From contig JAWUZG010000036.1 of the NCBI GenBank assembly GCA_036785705.1, positions 9,977,501 through 10,041,500 on the forward strand: DNA of 64,000 nt, read 5' to 3'. The position numbers were made by a program, and so were the translations under genes. Of this stretch, positions 1 through 13,830 are shown piece by piece (position 1 is the first letter of the stretch; every line of letters starts with the position of its first letter). Source of the stretch: Acanthornis magna (taxonomy: Eukaryota > Chordata > Aves > Passeriformes > Acanthizidae). Under the pieces are notes generated by a model. That model worked only from the letters and a program-made list of their open reading frames with translations. It made no database searches and was not told the origin of the DNA.

Positions 1-3000
1 GGGAAGGTCATTTTGGTTAGCTTCAATGAGATAATCAAGAAATCCAATTAGCTCTATATAGAAGTTACAAATCTGTTCTCATCAAAGAACACATAGCCTA
101 CAGCACAAGCAAACAAAATGCTATTAGATTGAACCATTCAAAAGAAGAGTTGCATCCTGCTAATAAGAGAGGACTTAGAAGAATTCAGTTAGAGAGTAAC
201 TAAAGAGAAAATAAATTACAACTACTTGTCAGATCAATCCCAGCCGCTGACAATAAGTCATGGCTCACTAAAAAATAAATGTAAAAAACCTATATTTTAT
301 TGATTGATTTGTAAAATTAACTACTGAGCTCTTAGATTCATATATTTAAACTTTGCAAAAATCAGTGAAATCTTATGTGAACCCAGTAATCCTTCACAAT
401 GGAAGCACAGACTCCAACTCTATCCTAAGGGATTTCTTCAGACAGAAAAAGGCAGTAAATTCTCGGAGAGTGACCTAGGGCCAGCAAACTTTTTGGATCA
501 ATGGAAGAATCAAGTTCCAAAGTCAAGGACTCAGAGAAAATACCACCCAGAATTTGAGTTTCAACAAGATCAGAAATGAATTAAAATGTACGCATGTTTG
601 CTGAACAAACATAATGAGATATTTACATATACAGTCCTGCAAATATTCCAGGTTCAGAAACTAGCACAGCCCAATATACACACCTGTATACTACAATCAA
701 AAGTAGCTGTGAGGATGTTGCAAGCAGTTACTGTGTTATGCCTACAATCTCAAACCTTCCTATAAATCACTTTATAGAACAAATTATTTTCAAAGCAAAA
801 TGGTTTTTTTTAAACAAAAAAGTAAACAAACTTCAGAATTTCCTTTTTCTATTTTCAGTTAATTACTTGATTGAAATTCACATTGAGATCCCAGAGTTCA
901 ATTCTGGTAAGCTTTGCTAAATGTTCAGGGAAGAAAACAAATATGACAAGACCATAGATTTGAATAAACAAGCTAATTTTTAGGGTAACATTAATCACAA
1001 AATTGTATTATTTAGGGATGAATTTTCTCCACATTCTGCTAGCTGTGCTTGGTCTCTTGCTTTTAAAATGAGAATTTCTTCCTTCCTTTTCTTTTAAATC
1101 ATCTGACCACTACTATATGGAAATAACCACTTTTGCTAATTACTTCACTGAGAAAAAAAATTATAGAGAAATCAAGATGAATGAGGCACTGTGCTTTGCA
1201 CAAATCAGACAGACAAGCTGTCAGCGCTGCCTAACCCATCCTTAGAACAATTCCCTTTCCCCAAGGAAGTTGTCAGGAAAATGGAGGTCCTTGTCATTTC
1301 TCCGCTTGCAATTTGGGACTTTCCTTTCACACCTAGTTTATTTCTAGAATCTTTTGACACTATTCTTGCAATTAAGTGACAAAATAATTTTTTTTTCCTT
1401 ATTTCATCTTTAAGCTGGCATATATACCTCTCTAGTGCTATACATATGGGGTAGGGCATGGCTAATAAAAGTGTTTCTTGCTATTTTGTTCAGTCTCTGA
1501 AGTGCATTTGTCCCACAGACATGTCAAGCAGGTAGCTCTGCGTCAGTCTCAAGTGACTGGGCAAATTACCAGTGCTTGAAGACCCCTGGGAGACTCATCA
1601 GTGCTGGAGTGCCCTTGAGAGCACACAGGAGCATGCAGGGTGTCAGTGCAGGAGCTCGTTCCCTGTGAGCCTGTCGAGCAGACCCGCTTCTCCAACATTT
1701 TATGCACGGCCAGCTTTGTGCTGCTGGATACTAGAGATGGAGAAGTTTGTGTAATGTGTTAGGACCTCAAACTCACTGGGACCGTTTGATACTGGAGAGT
1801 ACTGTTATTAATTTGTTAATATATGATACATATATATAATATATTTGTGTTTATAATCTACAATATTTATCAACAAATATCTGATATTGTATCTGGAAAA
1901 TGAGTAAAAATATGAAAAATTGTGGAACTGTGGTTAACGTTCATAATTTATTTTGCTCATTCTCTTTCCAGTTTTTTTTTCTTTTTTCTCTTCTTTTTCT
2001 TTGAATAACTTTAAATTTCATCAAGCAGCAGCCCACATTTCTTCAGCTGCAGTCCTTAGAGATATAGAAAAAATTCTGTACATTTTTTAAAGGGAGGTCA
2101 GTAACAGCATTACAAGAAAAAGGAAGTTTCATGACATATTGAAGAAGTGTGTGTGTGTAGGAAAAGAATTTTAATGTGTGATAGAGCATCTGTTAGTATA
2201 CATTAATAAATTCTACCTAAAAGCTGCATTAATTTCTATTATATATTACATACAAACATACACACATATGTATTAAAGCATGTGAGAGATCTGTGATGTA
2301 CAAGATAATGGGTTTGCTGATCACAAGCACAAATATCAAAACCCAGCAAGTGTTACAGGAGAACTTTGTTTTAGAATGAAAGGTATTTTCCCCGTATAAC
2401 TAAATTGAGCAGTATATACACTGTTGATTACATAGATCTGAGCCTGGCACAGTCTTAGCAAGAACATTTAAAAAAAAAATCAACTTTAACAATGTAACCT
2501 TTGTTTTTACACTAATTCAGGACTAGTGGAGACTGTATGCAGCACTTATTCAAGATGAAAGAGAAATATGGACACCTGGATAATTTATGTAAGGAGCAAA
2601 ACCTTAGAGAGTGACAAAGAAGCTGCCCACATTTGGAAGGAGGAAACACAAAGACAGAATTTAGAAAAAAGGCAATAAAAAATTCAAAAAAGCCCAGAAC
2701 TATATGGAATGTTAGACTAAGTTAAAAGTCTAAAATGTTGGACTCAGTTTTGCTAAACAGTTATCTATATGGAGACATCTGGAAAGTATTAGTCTGAATT
2801 AATAAAATAATTAAAATCACATTAAAATATGTTAGTTGAACTGAGATACTATGTGAGCACACACCTAAGGTGGTAGTAGTTCAGTTAGGTTACTTCACCC
2901 CCAAAGGGAAGTAAACTAAATCAGACTGAAGCCATGATGGGTTCAGTCACCATATATCAACAGTCTGTAGATACACATGGCGAATATAAGGTCATCTCAG

Positions 3001-4204
3001 AGCTTAGGTAAGAACGACAGGCTAAATTAACCACATAAAAAGTTACTGTGGATCATCAATAAATTATGTGTGTGTCCGTGGCATATAATTCTCAACCAAA
3101 ATGTTCACAGAGATTCAGTGTTTTTTAACTAATCCAATTGTGACATTTATGAATTTTTTTGCAAGTATTGCTATTAAAAGGAATTAGGCAAAGCAAGCCG
3201 TCTAGGCGCACTTCACTAAAAGCCATTGAACTATTCGGAATTTAGAATTGATGAAATATAGATGAAATATATAATCATATTATTTGTTTTCTCAGGCCAT
3301 GGGGACTAACTCAGTTGGACTCCTCAGGATACTAATTTTTTTAATTTTCAAAACTCCTTCTCCTATTTCCTTCAAACCACACCATTTCCCAGCACTTACA
3401 TTTCATTATAATATATGGAGGTAACACCCAGGTGAAAGACTTCCTTGGAGTTACCAAGAAAACACTGTTTTTCCAGGATATCTTTTCTTTTCTGCACATG
3501 GTGACTCAAAGAGGCTTCACAGAGGAGAAGAACAGCCCCTTGTGTACTCAACGTACTGTTTTCTTGCTGAGCATGCAGTAGGTGACACTCTTTCCATCCT
3601 ACAAAGAGACTCCTCTGTGTGGAGAATGTGAAGGGTGCAAAGCCTCACTTCTGACTCAGTGGCAAAATGCTTGGACTAAAGACTTTCCCTCTTTCCCCTC
3701 CTGCCCCCGCTCTCTGCCTTTTACTCTGAGCTGCCCGGGGCCTCATTTTCAGCTGGAGTCCATATACAGTTCATATGGGCTTTTTTAACAGGTTTTTAAT
3801 GCTGTGAATACGCTTAATGGATTTGATATAATATTTGCTATGTTAGACAGGATAGGAGATAGTGGATTTTTTTACATACATCATGACTATACTACACACC
3901 GACAGAGAAAATAGGGGGTCTGACAGACAGGTCGAAGTATTTTTAATCTACCCTATTTGTAAGCAGAAATTTGGAACTCCAAACTGAACACATCCACTTG
4001 CTGATTTTTGGTAGATCAATGTTGGAATAGTCAACAGTGACTTCTAAATCATCAGAATTTTAACTATTTTTCTTCCTTTTCTAATATAGCAGTTCACCCT
4101 TCTGAGTTACCAAATGAAACTGTCTGCAGACTCAGAAGATAATAGCCTGATATCTGCTTAAATGAGAAAGATTTAATTATCAATAATAAGGCCCAATGCA
4201 GTTG
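1..4204. other. Unique AT-rich noncoding DNA, no gene seen
   Basis: I see no exon, RNA gene or recognisable transposon here. The short open frames (about 60-70 codons) show no domain and no codon-like character. Minor low-complexity sequence includes a pyrimidine tract at about 1961-2002 and a TA-rich patch near 1803-1850. The interval 1500-1745 is somewhat more GC-rich than its surroundings and could be an old unclassified repeat, but I cannot match it to a family. Confidence 0.6.
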
Positions 4205-4530
4205 AAAGCACATGCTCTTCTACACCACTTTGCTGCAAGCAGTTGATTCAGAAGCTGAAATGTTTCTTTAATTTGTGCCAGCTGCTAACTGTCACCTGGA
4301 GCCGTTGCCATTATTGCAATCAGACATCTCGGGGACACATCGGCCATGATTCAGCTCCCCAGCCAAGCTCTTTTCCATTGGTGATAGTAATTGTGGGTGT
4401 AACAAGGTTCATTATTATCTTCCTGCGCAACGAGGGCTCTCGTCCCAAGCCAGAATTACGGCACTTTGCGGACTGCTGTTCAAAGGCCTCAGATCAAAGG
4501 CAACAAATGAACATAAGACATATCAGAATA
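4205..4530. promoter_or_regulatory. Candidate conserved noncoding regulatory element
   Basis: This is a CpG island in miniature. About eight CpG dinucleotides fall between roughly 4300 and 4475, in a window that is otherwise strongly CpG-depleted. Motif-like sequences include E-boxes CAGCTG at 4279-4284 and CACCTG at 4293-4298, ATTGCAAT (C/EBP-like half sites) at 4313-4320, and AGATCAAAGG, a consensus TCF/LEF site, at 4491-4500. It does not look like CR1 or an LTR. The 108-codon open frame across it (4243-4569) has no recognisable domain, and I treat it as accidental. Retained CpGs together with dense motifs suggest an enhancer or other constrained element. This is inference only; no conservation data were available. 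Confidence 0.35.
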
Positions 4531-7500
4531 TATATATTTTTAAAAACAGAAGGGCATTCTGTAAAATAAAAATATTTGTTTTAAAAGCATCCATATGTTT
4601 TCTGAAAAGGCACAAATCTTTCTAGTCTCAGATGGCAATAACATTTCCTAAGCTGCTGGATATTCTTGTACATATGAAAAAAAATATTATGCTCAATTTT
4701 AAGCATGCCAGTCAACTATTTCAGTATTAAACACTTTTGTGTGAGAAGGTTGCTGCAATGACATGGGCAGGAGGAAAGACTTTCTACACAGACTAAGAGA
4801 CCCTGTAGAATGTGGGACTCATGGTCACAACACTCCTTCAGCACCTCTGGAAAATCTGTCATGGAAAGAAGGTAGACTGTGGTATTATCTTTATTATTTT
4901 TCATTTGTAGGAAACATTGCTTCACTACTTATATGAATCTCTTTCCAGAATCACAAGTGAAATGACTGAAATCCAAAAAGGAAGTGGATAGCATGAGGCT
5001 GGGGCTGTAACTGGGGTTCACTGGGAAGCTTGCCAGCCTGCTGTCCACTGCATGTCAGGAAGGACCCCACATATCACTGGGCATCTAACACCTATCTTCT
5101 CCAAATCTTTACCAAGATTAAATTCTCGGTGGCTGCAGAGATGTGCATATGGATAACTGTAGAAGTTTTAATGTGCAGTGTCTTTAATTGAAGATCACCA
5201 AGGATTTGGCAGATTTTAAGAGCTGCCACAAAGTCCTTACACCTCCACAGATGCCTGGAGTGTGCAGAAATAAGCATTGGTGGTCTGATAGTCCCCCTGA
5301 CAGCCTCTGGCTTCATTCCTCCTCTGGTAATGTGGCCTTAACTTGGACGATCTGTAAAATTTTTCTTCAGTTTCAGATGATGGGGTGGCTATCAGGAGAA
5401 AACTTTGCTTTGTCTCTCTCATCTCATAAGTCATATGGGGAAAGACCAAAATTCTGCCTCTTTTATTTCAGGCTTAATGTTTTGTAAAACAGGTAAATAG
5501 CTCAGTGAACAGATTAGAAAACTGGGACAGAGATAAGCACGTATGATGTCAATGGCCAAGTTTCAGTCAAATATACTAAACAATATGGCTTCAAATTCAA
5601 TATTGTGCTCAGATTTTATCAAAAACAAGGGCTTATCTACAGCCTCAGACTAGAGTGAAGTACTTATTTAGTTCACCTTTTGATTAAAGTGGAAAATGAC
5701 AGGGAACTGAACACATTTCAAGCAACTTGACTGTGTATTTGTTTTTACTTATCTGTTGCACTAGACACTATTTGGTACTGAAAGCCATCCATTCATGATA
5801 AACCTGGTAATAACAGTGATATTTTCTTTGCCAATCACAACATTTTCTTACAAATATGACGGAAATTTACTTACAGCATCACCAGCAACACTGTAAAGCT
5901 AAAAATTTCTCATCTAAATCAGGTAAATCATTTTATCTACTCCACCTTTTGTATCTATGCACCTACCCCACAGAGGCCAGCATCTCCCAAGTTTACAGAA
6001 AGGTTTCAAGCCCATTGTCACAATCCTGACAGTCGTCTCACCATGCCAGGTTTCTACATGTGACCAAACATACCGGAAGAGTATATTTCAGTATAATAGA
6101 ACAGATCCCTTGTGACAGTCATGATCAGGCCTTATGTTACTGCAGAATGTTTAAATTATTTTTATTAAAGTCTTTGCAATCCTGCAATTTATTAGATTAT
6201 TTACACTGCAGAATTTAAAGGAAAATTTGTTGAGACCAGAATTCTCATTTAAGACATTAATTTTGACCTGTTAATATTTTATACAGTATGAATAAGAGGA
6301 AACAATTTTATTTTCAAATTAGGAAGAGTTTTGGTGAATAAATGTCCTGATTCTACACAGTTTTCAAAAGTTATGCAAATGTGTTTTGATTTACTTGCAT
6401 GATTTTTTGCTGTTTCTTTAAGACTGTATTTTGTGCAGTCAGTCTGGGGTTTATGGGGGAAGTATAATGCATATCTTAAGGAAGTAAAACACTTTTCAAA
6501 ATACCTCAATTTAAATACATTTATCAGAAGACCCAGAAAAAGTGTATCTGGACTACGTTATGTGTAATCCAAGCTGGAGACCTGAATTACACATAATGTT
6601 GATCAGCTAAACTGTAGCATTAATCCAAATTTCCCCATATTTAAAAAAAAAATCACTTTCTGCACAAAAACTGTTTCAACAAGATGAAATTACTGAAAAA
6701 GATATTGGGAAAAAAAGAATTAAACATTTACTTTACCGTTAAGTGTTCAAGGTAATTCAAGAGCTGAGAAAAATTACTTTATTTGTGCATATGTTCCTTA
6801 CCTTTTATGTGTACTGGCTCTTTCATGTAGATTTATCAACAGTTTCATAAAATGTAATATACACTCAATTTTTCCTTCAGAGAATATCCATATGAACATA
6901 GTCTCTCTTGCAAGAAAGGAAGTGTGTGTTACTTATGTGGTCTGAATTGGGAACCGTGGCTAATTTAAGCAAGAGGTTGCTGCATCCATAAGCTCCAGTG
7001 CATTCCAGCACATTCAGATGGACCACCAAGTGACCTTTGGGAACATTGAGATGCCAGGGGGCTTCCAGTATGCAGCCTGCCTACTGATAACATTCATTTG
7101 TAGCATGCCTTGGGACTCCTCAAAATAGAAGGAAATTCAGGAAACTTAACTGAAAGCTAGCAAATCAAATTTGCTAAGAGATATTTCCAAGTGCTGAAAC
7201 TTGATTGTTACTTATTTAAATTATTAAAGTTATGCCCTAGTTTGGGATTGCCCGTGTTAGTGCTTCCGTGTGGATGGGGAGCAAAATTTTGAAGAAACTT
7301 TTCCATTCTTGTTGACTTTGCCCTGCTTTACACCATGGAGCAGCCTCAGGGCATACAAAGTGGGCAAAAGCAAACCCCCAAGAGCAAACCTCATGGTTTC
7401 TTATTCCTGACTGGCACTCATGTTCATGCAACTGGTCCAGAATGAGCCTGCACCAATGTGCAGGTGTGCAGGGAATGAGGATGTGGGATGCTGAACACCA

Positions 7501-10500
7501 CCAGTTGCACACAAGGGTCTGCCTAATACACTGCCTGATGCCCTAAGAGAGCCAGTGACTTTTTGGCCCAGGAAAACCCTCTTTTATTCGAACAATTTCC
7601 ACTTGTGGGTCAGGAGTTAAGCTCCTGCTAGGCTGGTTAGATGTGGTCAGTGTTTTGGATCAGACTTAATTGTACTGGTCTCCTGTGCAAAATGCCTGCA
7701 GGAACAGAAATATATCAAGCATTTTTAAGATACTGAAACTGAAGTGGCTTCAGGATAATAGATGGGACAAGGTCCCAGTGGAGTTAAACCATAGCACAGG
7801 GTAAACTGAATTTTCCATGACTGGAAAGTAGCGCAGAGTAAAATCTGTCAAAAATCTATTTTTAAAAAAAGTAAGTTGAACAAGCTGACACAATCTGACA
7901 GTATTTCAGTAATGTAAAGAAAACTGAATTTTACCCTTCCCAAGACGACACATTGCAAAAACCCAGACTAAACCAAACCGGTTAAAAATCCCAGAAAAGG
8001 GTTAAAATGGAGGATCAGGAGAAGCCACAATGACACCTGTCAGCAGAGGGTTGCATTTCCAAGGAACAAGCAGGGGCAAAGCAGACAGAGGCACAAGTGA
8101 GGCATGCAGCTGTCACAGGTTTTTTTTTGTTTTTTTTATGGTAAACAATTATTTTTTATCCTGTTCTTGAAGAAAGAACACAAACCTCCATTGCTGAAAA
8201 CTACATTCAGATTGGAACTCATACGCAGTTAACTGCAACTTTCCATCTTGAATGGACTAGCTGGGAAGAATGTAAACTGGTATATGAAACAACTGTGAGA
8301 TTGATGAAAAAAAAATCATAATGTTTCTTAATATTTTGTTTTACCTTTTCTTTGGTATATCTTCATCACTTAGGTATTAAATGCTATTGTGTTTTTTGCC
8401 TTTCATTGTGAGGTTCCATTTACTGATGATACATTAAGCTTGTGGGGTTTTGTTGTGTTTTTTTTTTTTTTCTCAAGTGGTAGTTTTACTTGATAATTGT
8501 CCCTAATTCTGTGTTCAGCTTTCTTCATTTCCCCTCTCTAGTTTATGCTGGTCCCTGAATTCTCAATATTGTAGGTATTATCTCATGACAAGACATTTTC
8601 AACTCCAGGATCACAATGTTAAAACATAACTACTTTGTTTTCCAATAACATGTAACCCTTAAATATCAGAGTACCGCCAAATAACAAAGGAAAAATGACA
8701 CAATAAGGCATAAAATACATCTCTCAATAGTATTCCCACAGAAAGCCACAGAAAATGGTTTACTTTTAAGATAAACAGGCCAGAAGATTCAGCCACAGAA
8801 TTCTACAGAGAGGAAAAAACTTTCAAAATAGCAGTGTTAATTGAGGAGAAGCCTGATATTTTGACACAGCAAATGGTAGGGATGGAGGAGACACAGGTCA
8901 GAAGCCAAACATAAATTATGAGAGGGGCCATAAACATGAACCAGATTTCACAAATAGAAAGGGGTAAAGGTTTGAAGAGCCTTTAATGTTAACAATAAAA
9001 TTTTGAAGTTGATTCTCAGCTTTAGAAGTAGTCAATGCTGTTGCCTAAGTAAAGGGTAATATGAGAGTAGCAAAAACAGTAATAAATTTGAAAAGAGGCA
9101 CAGTTTTGAACAGATTGCAAGCAGAAGGCCAAAGGATTAGAAATACTACAAGTTCATTATTGTTAGAAATAACTGTGGTCGGATAGAGAACCTTGGCTGA
9201 AAAATTCTAAACAAGTATGAAAATAGACTATAAATAGGATAGTTATTATTCATCCCACAGTTACACAGAGCACACCTGTGCCTTTTTCATCACTGAGATT
9301 GAGATATTTTGACAATGACTTCTAACTAAATGTTCTCACTGCACATTGTCAGTGATCAACCAATTGGAGAAGCCACATTTTTCATCAATGAAAAGATCAG
9401 AAGTCTTTGGGAATTAAGATATTGGGAAATACTGACACTTTGTGTATACTTGGCTCAAATGCCCAGATTTCAAGAACTTTTAGGTATCGTTTATTGCATA
9501 TACATTTCTAAACTGTTATTTTTCCAGCTGCAGAGAGAAAAAGATATTAAAAAATGCAAAAGAAGCTTGGAGAGATTATCCAGGCAGTCTCCCCTAAGAA
9601 AAAAAATCAGTTTTACAGCAGTATACTTAGATTATGAAGACCCCACAACCTTCACTGTCCATGTCCATATCTATCCCCATCCCCATTATAAGTATTTCAA
9701 AGCTTCTCTTCACATCCAGTATTATATCTCAAGAAAATGTAAACCTATGAGTCTTTAAGCTATATGTTACAGACATGGGAAACAGATTTTATCTTTCTTT
9801 TCACAGCGGCCTTTGCATGTCTGAAGACAGTTACTGTGCTTGCTTTCTGTCTTTTGTTCTCCTCAGCAGTTCCAGTTCTTGAGCGTGCAAGAAAAATCTT
9901 TTTGCTTCAATGGGACCATGTAGGGACTGTCCCATACTTTAAAATAAACTTCATTGATTGGTTGGAACAAAGCCCCGTTGAGCACATTGCAATCGACAGG
10001 AAAAGAAAGCAGTTTGGTAAAATCACAGTGAGATAACTTACTCCTACAGTTTGATGTCAGTTGAGAAGTTATGAGCACAGGTCAAAGAAGATGACTTCTC
10101 AGAAACAGATAAAAGTAGAGGTAGCACCATTCCCAAATGGGGCCACAAGTGAGCAGTAGAGGACAGCCCAAAGGAAAACATACACTGGAAATAAGAGCTC
10201 TGGGAGGCCACTCATCATAGTGTGGGCACCTAGCAGTGGGAGGGAAAGGTTCTATCAATGGCTCTGCCTCTGCCCACCTCTTTCTTTCACAGGGATGGCA
10301 ATGTGAGGATTGCAACTCTATTCGTCACCACTTAAGTGTAAGTCATCACTTCGTGGGGTTCATGACTTCGTAAGTCATCCCATCTCTTTATCATTTCCAG
10401 TTTCACTTAACCACATGGACCCTAATCATAATTTAGAGAGAAGGGCAATCTTGGCACATAACCTGAATATGTAAAACAAAAGCTGTGTTCCTTCCAGATA

Positions 10501-13495
10501 CTGATTCCCTGTTCTCGGTGACTGAATACTGAATGCCCTAAGTTTAGGAGGTCAGAATACCAAGAATACCATGGGCTCATTTGTGACCTCTGCAAGAAAT
10601 TGTCAGCAAATTGGTCAGTTCTGTCCAGCAACAATACAGCAAGGTCAAAGACTGCCAGCTCAAAAAGAAAAGCAAAACAAACCACCTGATTTTAACAGGA
10701 TAGCAATTATAGTTGTGAAAATGTTAACCTGTCCTTATTGAATTTGGTACATTGATGTTTTTAATGCAGCATAAATCATGAAGTGGAAAATTTTCATCAT
10801 TCTTTTTCATCTTTCTTTTTCATCTTTCTTTTTCTTTTGGCTGAGCAGAAATATGCAGTAGAATTGAGTGAAAGCGTAATTTCAAGAGCATAAAGTTTAA
10901 GTTCCGTGTATTCCAGAACATCTGTGACCCTAATTGTAATAGACTTCCTACAATAGGTTTTCCACATTATCTCTAGTATGCAGTGAACATACTTGTCAAA
11001 CAAACGTTGATCCTATGTCCTAATGGAACCATCTTTCTTAAGCACATTGTGGCTTTTATTTTTGCAATAAACATTTGTCGTAAACAATAGCACTTATGTG
11101 AAATACAGTGTTTGTAAGGGCCTTGGGAGCTGCATCTTGGGAACGGAGACTCAGGTACAGCAATATGTTCTGTCAATCCTGAATGTATTGTTAGTGCTAT
11201 AATAATAATCTCTTCTCCACCCTGCATAATGCTTATGCAGAGCTTAAAGCTATGAAGCTTTCTGTACTATAGTTCAAGCTTAGAGTGATTTATACCATTT
11301 GACATGCAAACACTTGAAAAATGTAGTCTATCTTGGTAATTCTGACACAACCTTAACTCTAGTGGCAATAGCAGGTGTCACTTGATTACAGTATCTCCTT
11401 CTTATAACACTGCCGTGGTAATTAAAGCATGTCAGAACTACAAAACAAGAGTAGTAAAGACACACTTTATGACAGAGACATTAACAAAATTTTTAAAGCA
11501 CTGTCTGCTATGATATTAAAAATGGAAAATTGTGTTCTTACTCATAATGATTTAGTACCGAGTTACAGAAATTGTTGAAAATCCTAAATATGTTGGCAGT
11601 TGCTACTAGTATTAAGTATTACATACTCACAGAAGTGCTATGACAAATACATTTAAATATCTTTAATGCTGCAAAACCTGGAAAGGCAATTAGCGGCAAT
11701 AAAATTTGTATTGAATTTGGATAAATTTTAGACAATTAGCCTTCTTCTAAATGCAATTTCTGGCCAAGAAATCCATAGGGACACATGACTTATCCGCATT
11801 TATTACTCATTAGAGCAGAGTAATTCCTGTCATGGCTGAACATCAAGGAATTAATCATCATAAATTCAGATCAGCTAATGGACTGAGTAGTCTTTTCTCC
11901 CAAGAACAAATCCCTAGGTAAAAGATATGAAATATAAATTGACCACAGCAAAGAAAAGTGCACAGCAATAATATGCATAGTAGATATATACAGTTATTAT
12001 GCTCAATTTGTATATACATGCATGTACTGTATATTGACAATGTATTAGGAAAGTAGATTTACTCATGGGCACTTCTCTTAAATTTCAGATAGCACAGATA
12101 AAGTTTGTGTGTGTCCTTTTATCAGTAAGTTCACCGCCAAATATTTCAAGACAAATATGCCTTATGAACAGAATTTTGTCCCTCTCCTCTCAGGCTAAGA
12201 ATCTTTCCTTTCTTGAGAAACAATACAGCAAGTTTGGTCTATATTTTTTAATATCTTGCTCCTCAAGTGTAACACACTTAGATTTTTCAATGTAGTATAA
12301 GCAAAGAAACAACTGAAACATCTTCGTAATTAGAAAGACAGAGTTCAACAAACAAAAAGATTGAGCAGTTTGAGGACAGCAGGCTGTGCTTGATTTCCCC
12401 AAAAATAACTTATATTGAGAATGAACTTTTCAATATAGATCAGTATGTTCTAGTTTGAGCCCAAGCCACACTGGAACTGAACACAAACCTGAACATTTTC
12501 AGGTGGAGAAAATTTGAATAAATAGAACTGTTAAATTAGTAATTACCTTTCACCCATCTTCACATTCTTCTGCATTTAAGGAAAAAAAGGTAAAAATTGA
12601 TATCTGAAGCAGCTTGCTTTGGTGTCTTTCTGCTGCAATGAAGTCCTTGGAAATTCTGTTTCCATTTTCCAGAGGTTATGACTGAAGAATTTCACAGAAG
12701 TTTGAAGTAGGATTCATGATGTGATCTGAAGACCTATGTCTTCTGAACATACTTTAACCTTACATTTTTATAATTAGAAAATTCCATCTAGCTTACGATT
12801 CTTCTTTTAGTTTATTTTATACCTACTTTTCTTTGTATTGATATCCTTCTTAAAAAAAAACCCAAACATTAAGTTGCTGTATTCAATTTCTTATGTTTTT
12901 AAAGGAAATAAATGTAATAATCTCTATACAAATAAGACAAATTCTTGATATTTTCATAGACATGGAATGCATGTTTGAACAAAATTTATTTTGCCTTCTT
13001 AGTGTGGTCTGTTTTGTGTTGTGGGTCTTATGTAGAGTGTGCAGACTGAATGATTTTTAGGTTGAAAGCAAACTCAAATATGTGTTCCTGAGAACATTCA
13101 GTGTACTCTAACGGTAGCAAACTTTCAGCCTGTGGGACGAGACTCAACATAGCTCAAACCAAATTGCACTGAAGGCCACCAGGTCTTCACAATCTGCCTT
13201 GCTGGTTTTGATCCCAATCCTTAGTGCACTTCTTACCTTTTCAAAACACACATATTTCTGTTTTTCTCTACATCTTCTTCCGTCCAATCAACTTTTGAAA
13301 ATGTGTATGTCCTCAGGTTTCCTGTGACATTCAAGTAATTCCATCTCCATCATTCAATTCATCATGCTATTTTTCTCTTATGATAGTTCAATAGAGTCCT
13401 GTATTGATGATGCCCAGAAAAATTACTGACAGAAAACACCATTAACAATCTGGGTTTGCCCATGGCATTAGAAGATGTATTTAATAAGTCTGGTC
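4531..13495. other. Unique AT-rich noncoding DNA, no gene seen
   Basis: About 9 kb without a recognisable exon. It contains a short inverted repeat at 6555-6599 and T-rich tracts at about 8120-8138 and 8443-8472. A 142-codon open frame at 9330-9758 shows no domain, no signal peptide and no splice context that I can defend. The intervals 7240-7540 and 10080-10320 are slightly more GC-rich and may be ancient repeats of unknown family. The stretch 11640-11880 is AT-rich unique sequence. Confidence 0.55.
6555..6599. repeat. Short inverted repeat (stem-loop potential)
   Basis: The 16-base arm at 6555-6570 is nearly the reverse complement of 6584-6599. Fourteen pairs are Watson-Crick, one is a G-T wobble and one is a mismatch; the arms are separated by a 13-base loop. 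It is too short and too isolated to name as a MITE or a microRNA precursor. Confidence 0.6.
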
Positions 13496-13726
13496 TCAAA
13501 ATGGGTCCAGGTTATGCATGTCATTATGTTTTTCCAAGCTAGCAATTCCCTTCACAGCATAATCCATTATCACCTCCCACTTAGCTCTTCTTATCCACTT
13601 TAAAAGTTCTTGTACTAGCCCCATATTATCAAATTCAATTGGTAATTTCCCTTGTGGCATCCTATCAAATGCTTTAGTGAAATCTAGACTGACTACAGAG
13701 AACACATTTCCTCTGTCAACTGCCAT
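13496..13726 (-). pseudogene. Decayed non-LTR retrotransposon reverse-transcriptase fragment
   Basis: The minus strand reads 76 codons with the segment LDFTKAFD at about residues 14-21 (coordinates about 13664-13687). This fits motif A of non-LTR reverse transcriptases (usual form DFxKAFD, whose first aspartate binds catalytic metal). It is followed by a proline-containing stretch and a GLVQELLKWI segment, at the spacing seen in CR1/L2-type LINEs. Only this part of the RT palm is present: upstream sequence in the same frame is interrupted by stops and the downstream YADD region is missing, so the copy is dead. Clade assignment (CR1 or L2-like) is inferred from the general pattern. The plus-strand hexanucleotide array starts about 100 bp from its 5' end. 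Confidence 0.65.
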
Positions 13727-13830
13727 TTAAAACCCAGGATAGCAGGGTTAATCTAAATATCTACCTTTGACAAAGGTATTTTGCATTTCATCCTGTTTTC
13801 TATTTATCTCCCTACATTTATTCTTAGTTT

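Noticed and set aside
9330..9758. 142-codon plus-strand open frame
   Set aside because: No domain or signal peptide; composition matches the AT-rich background.
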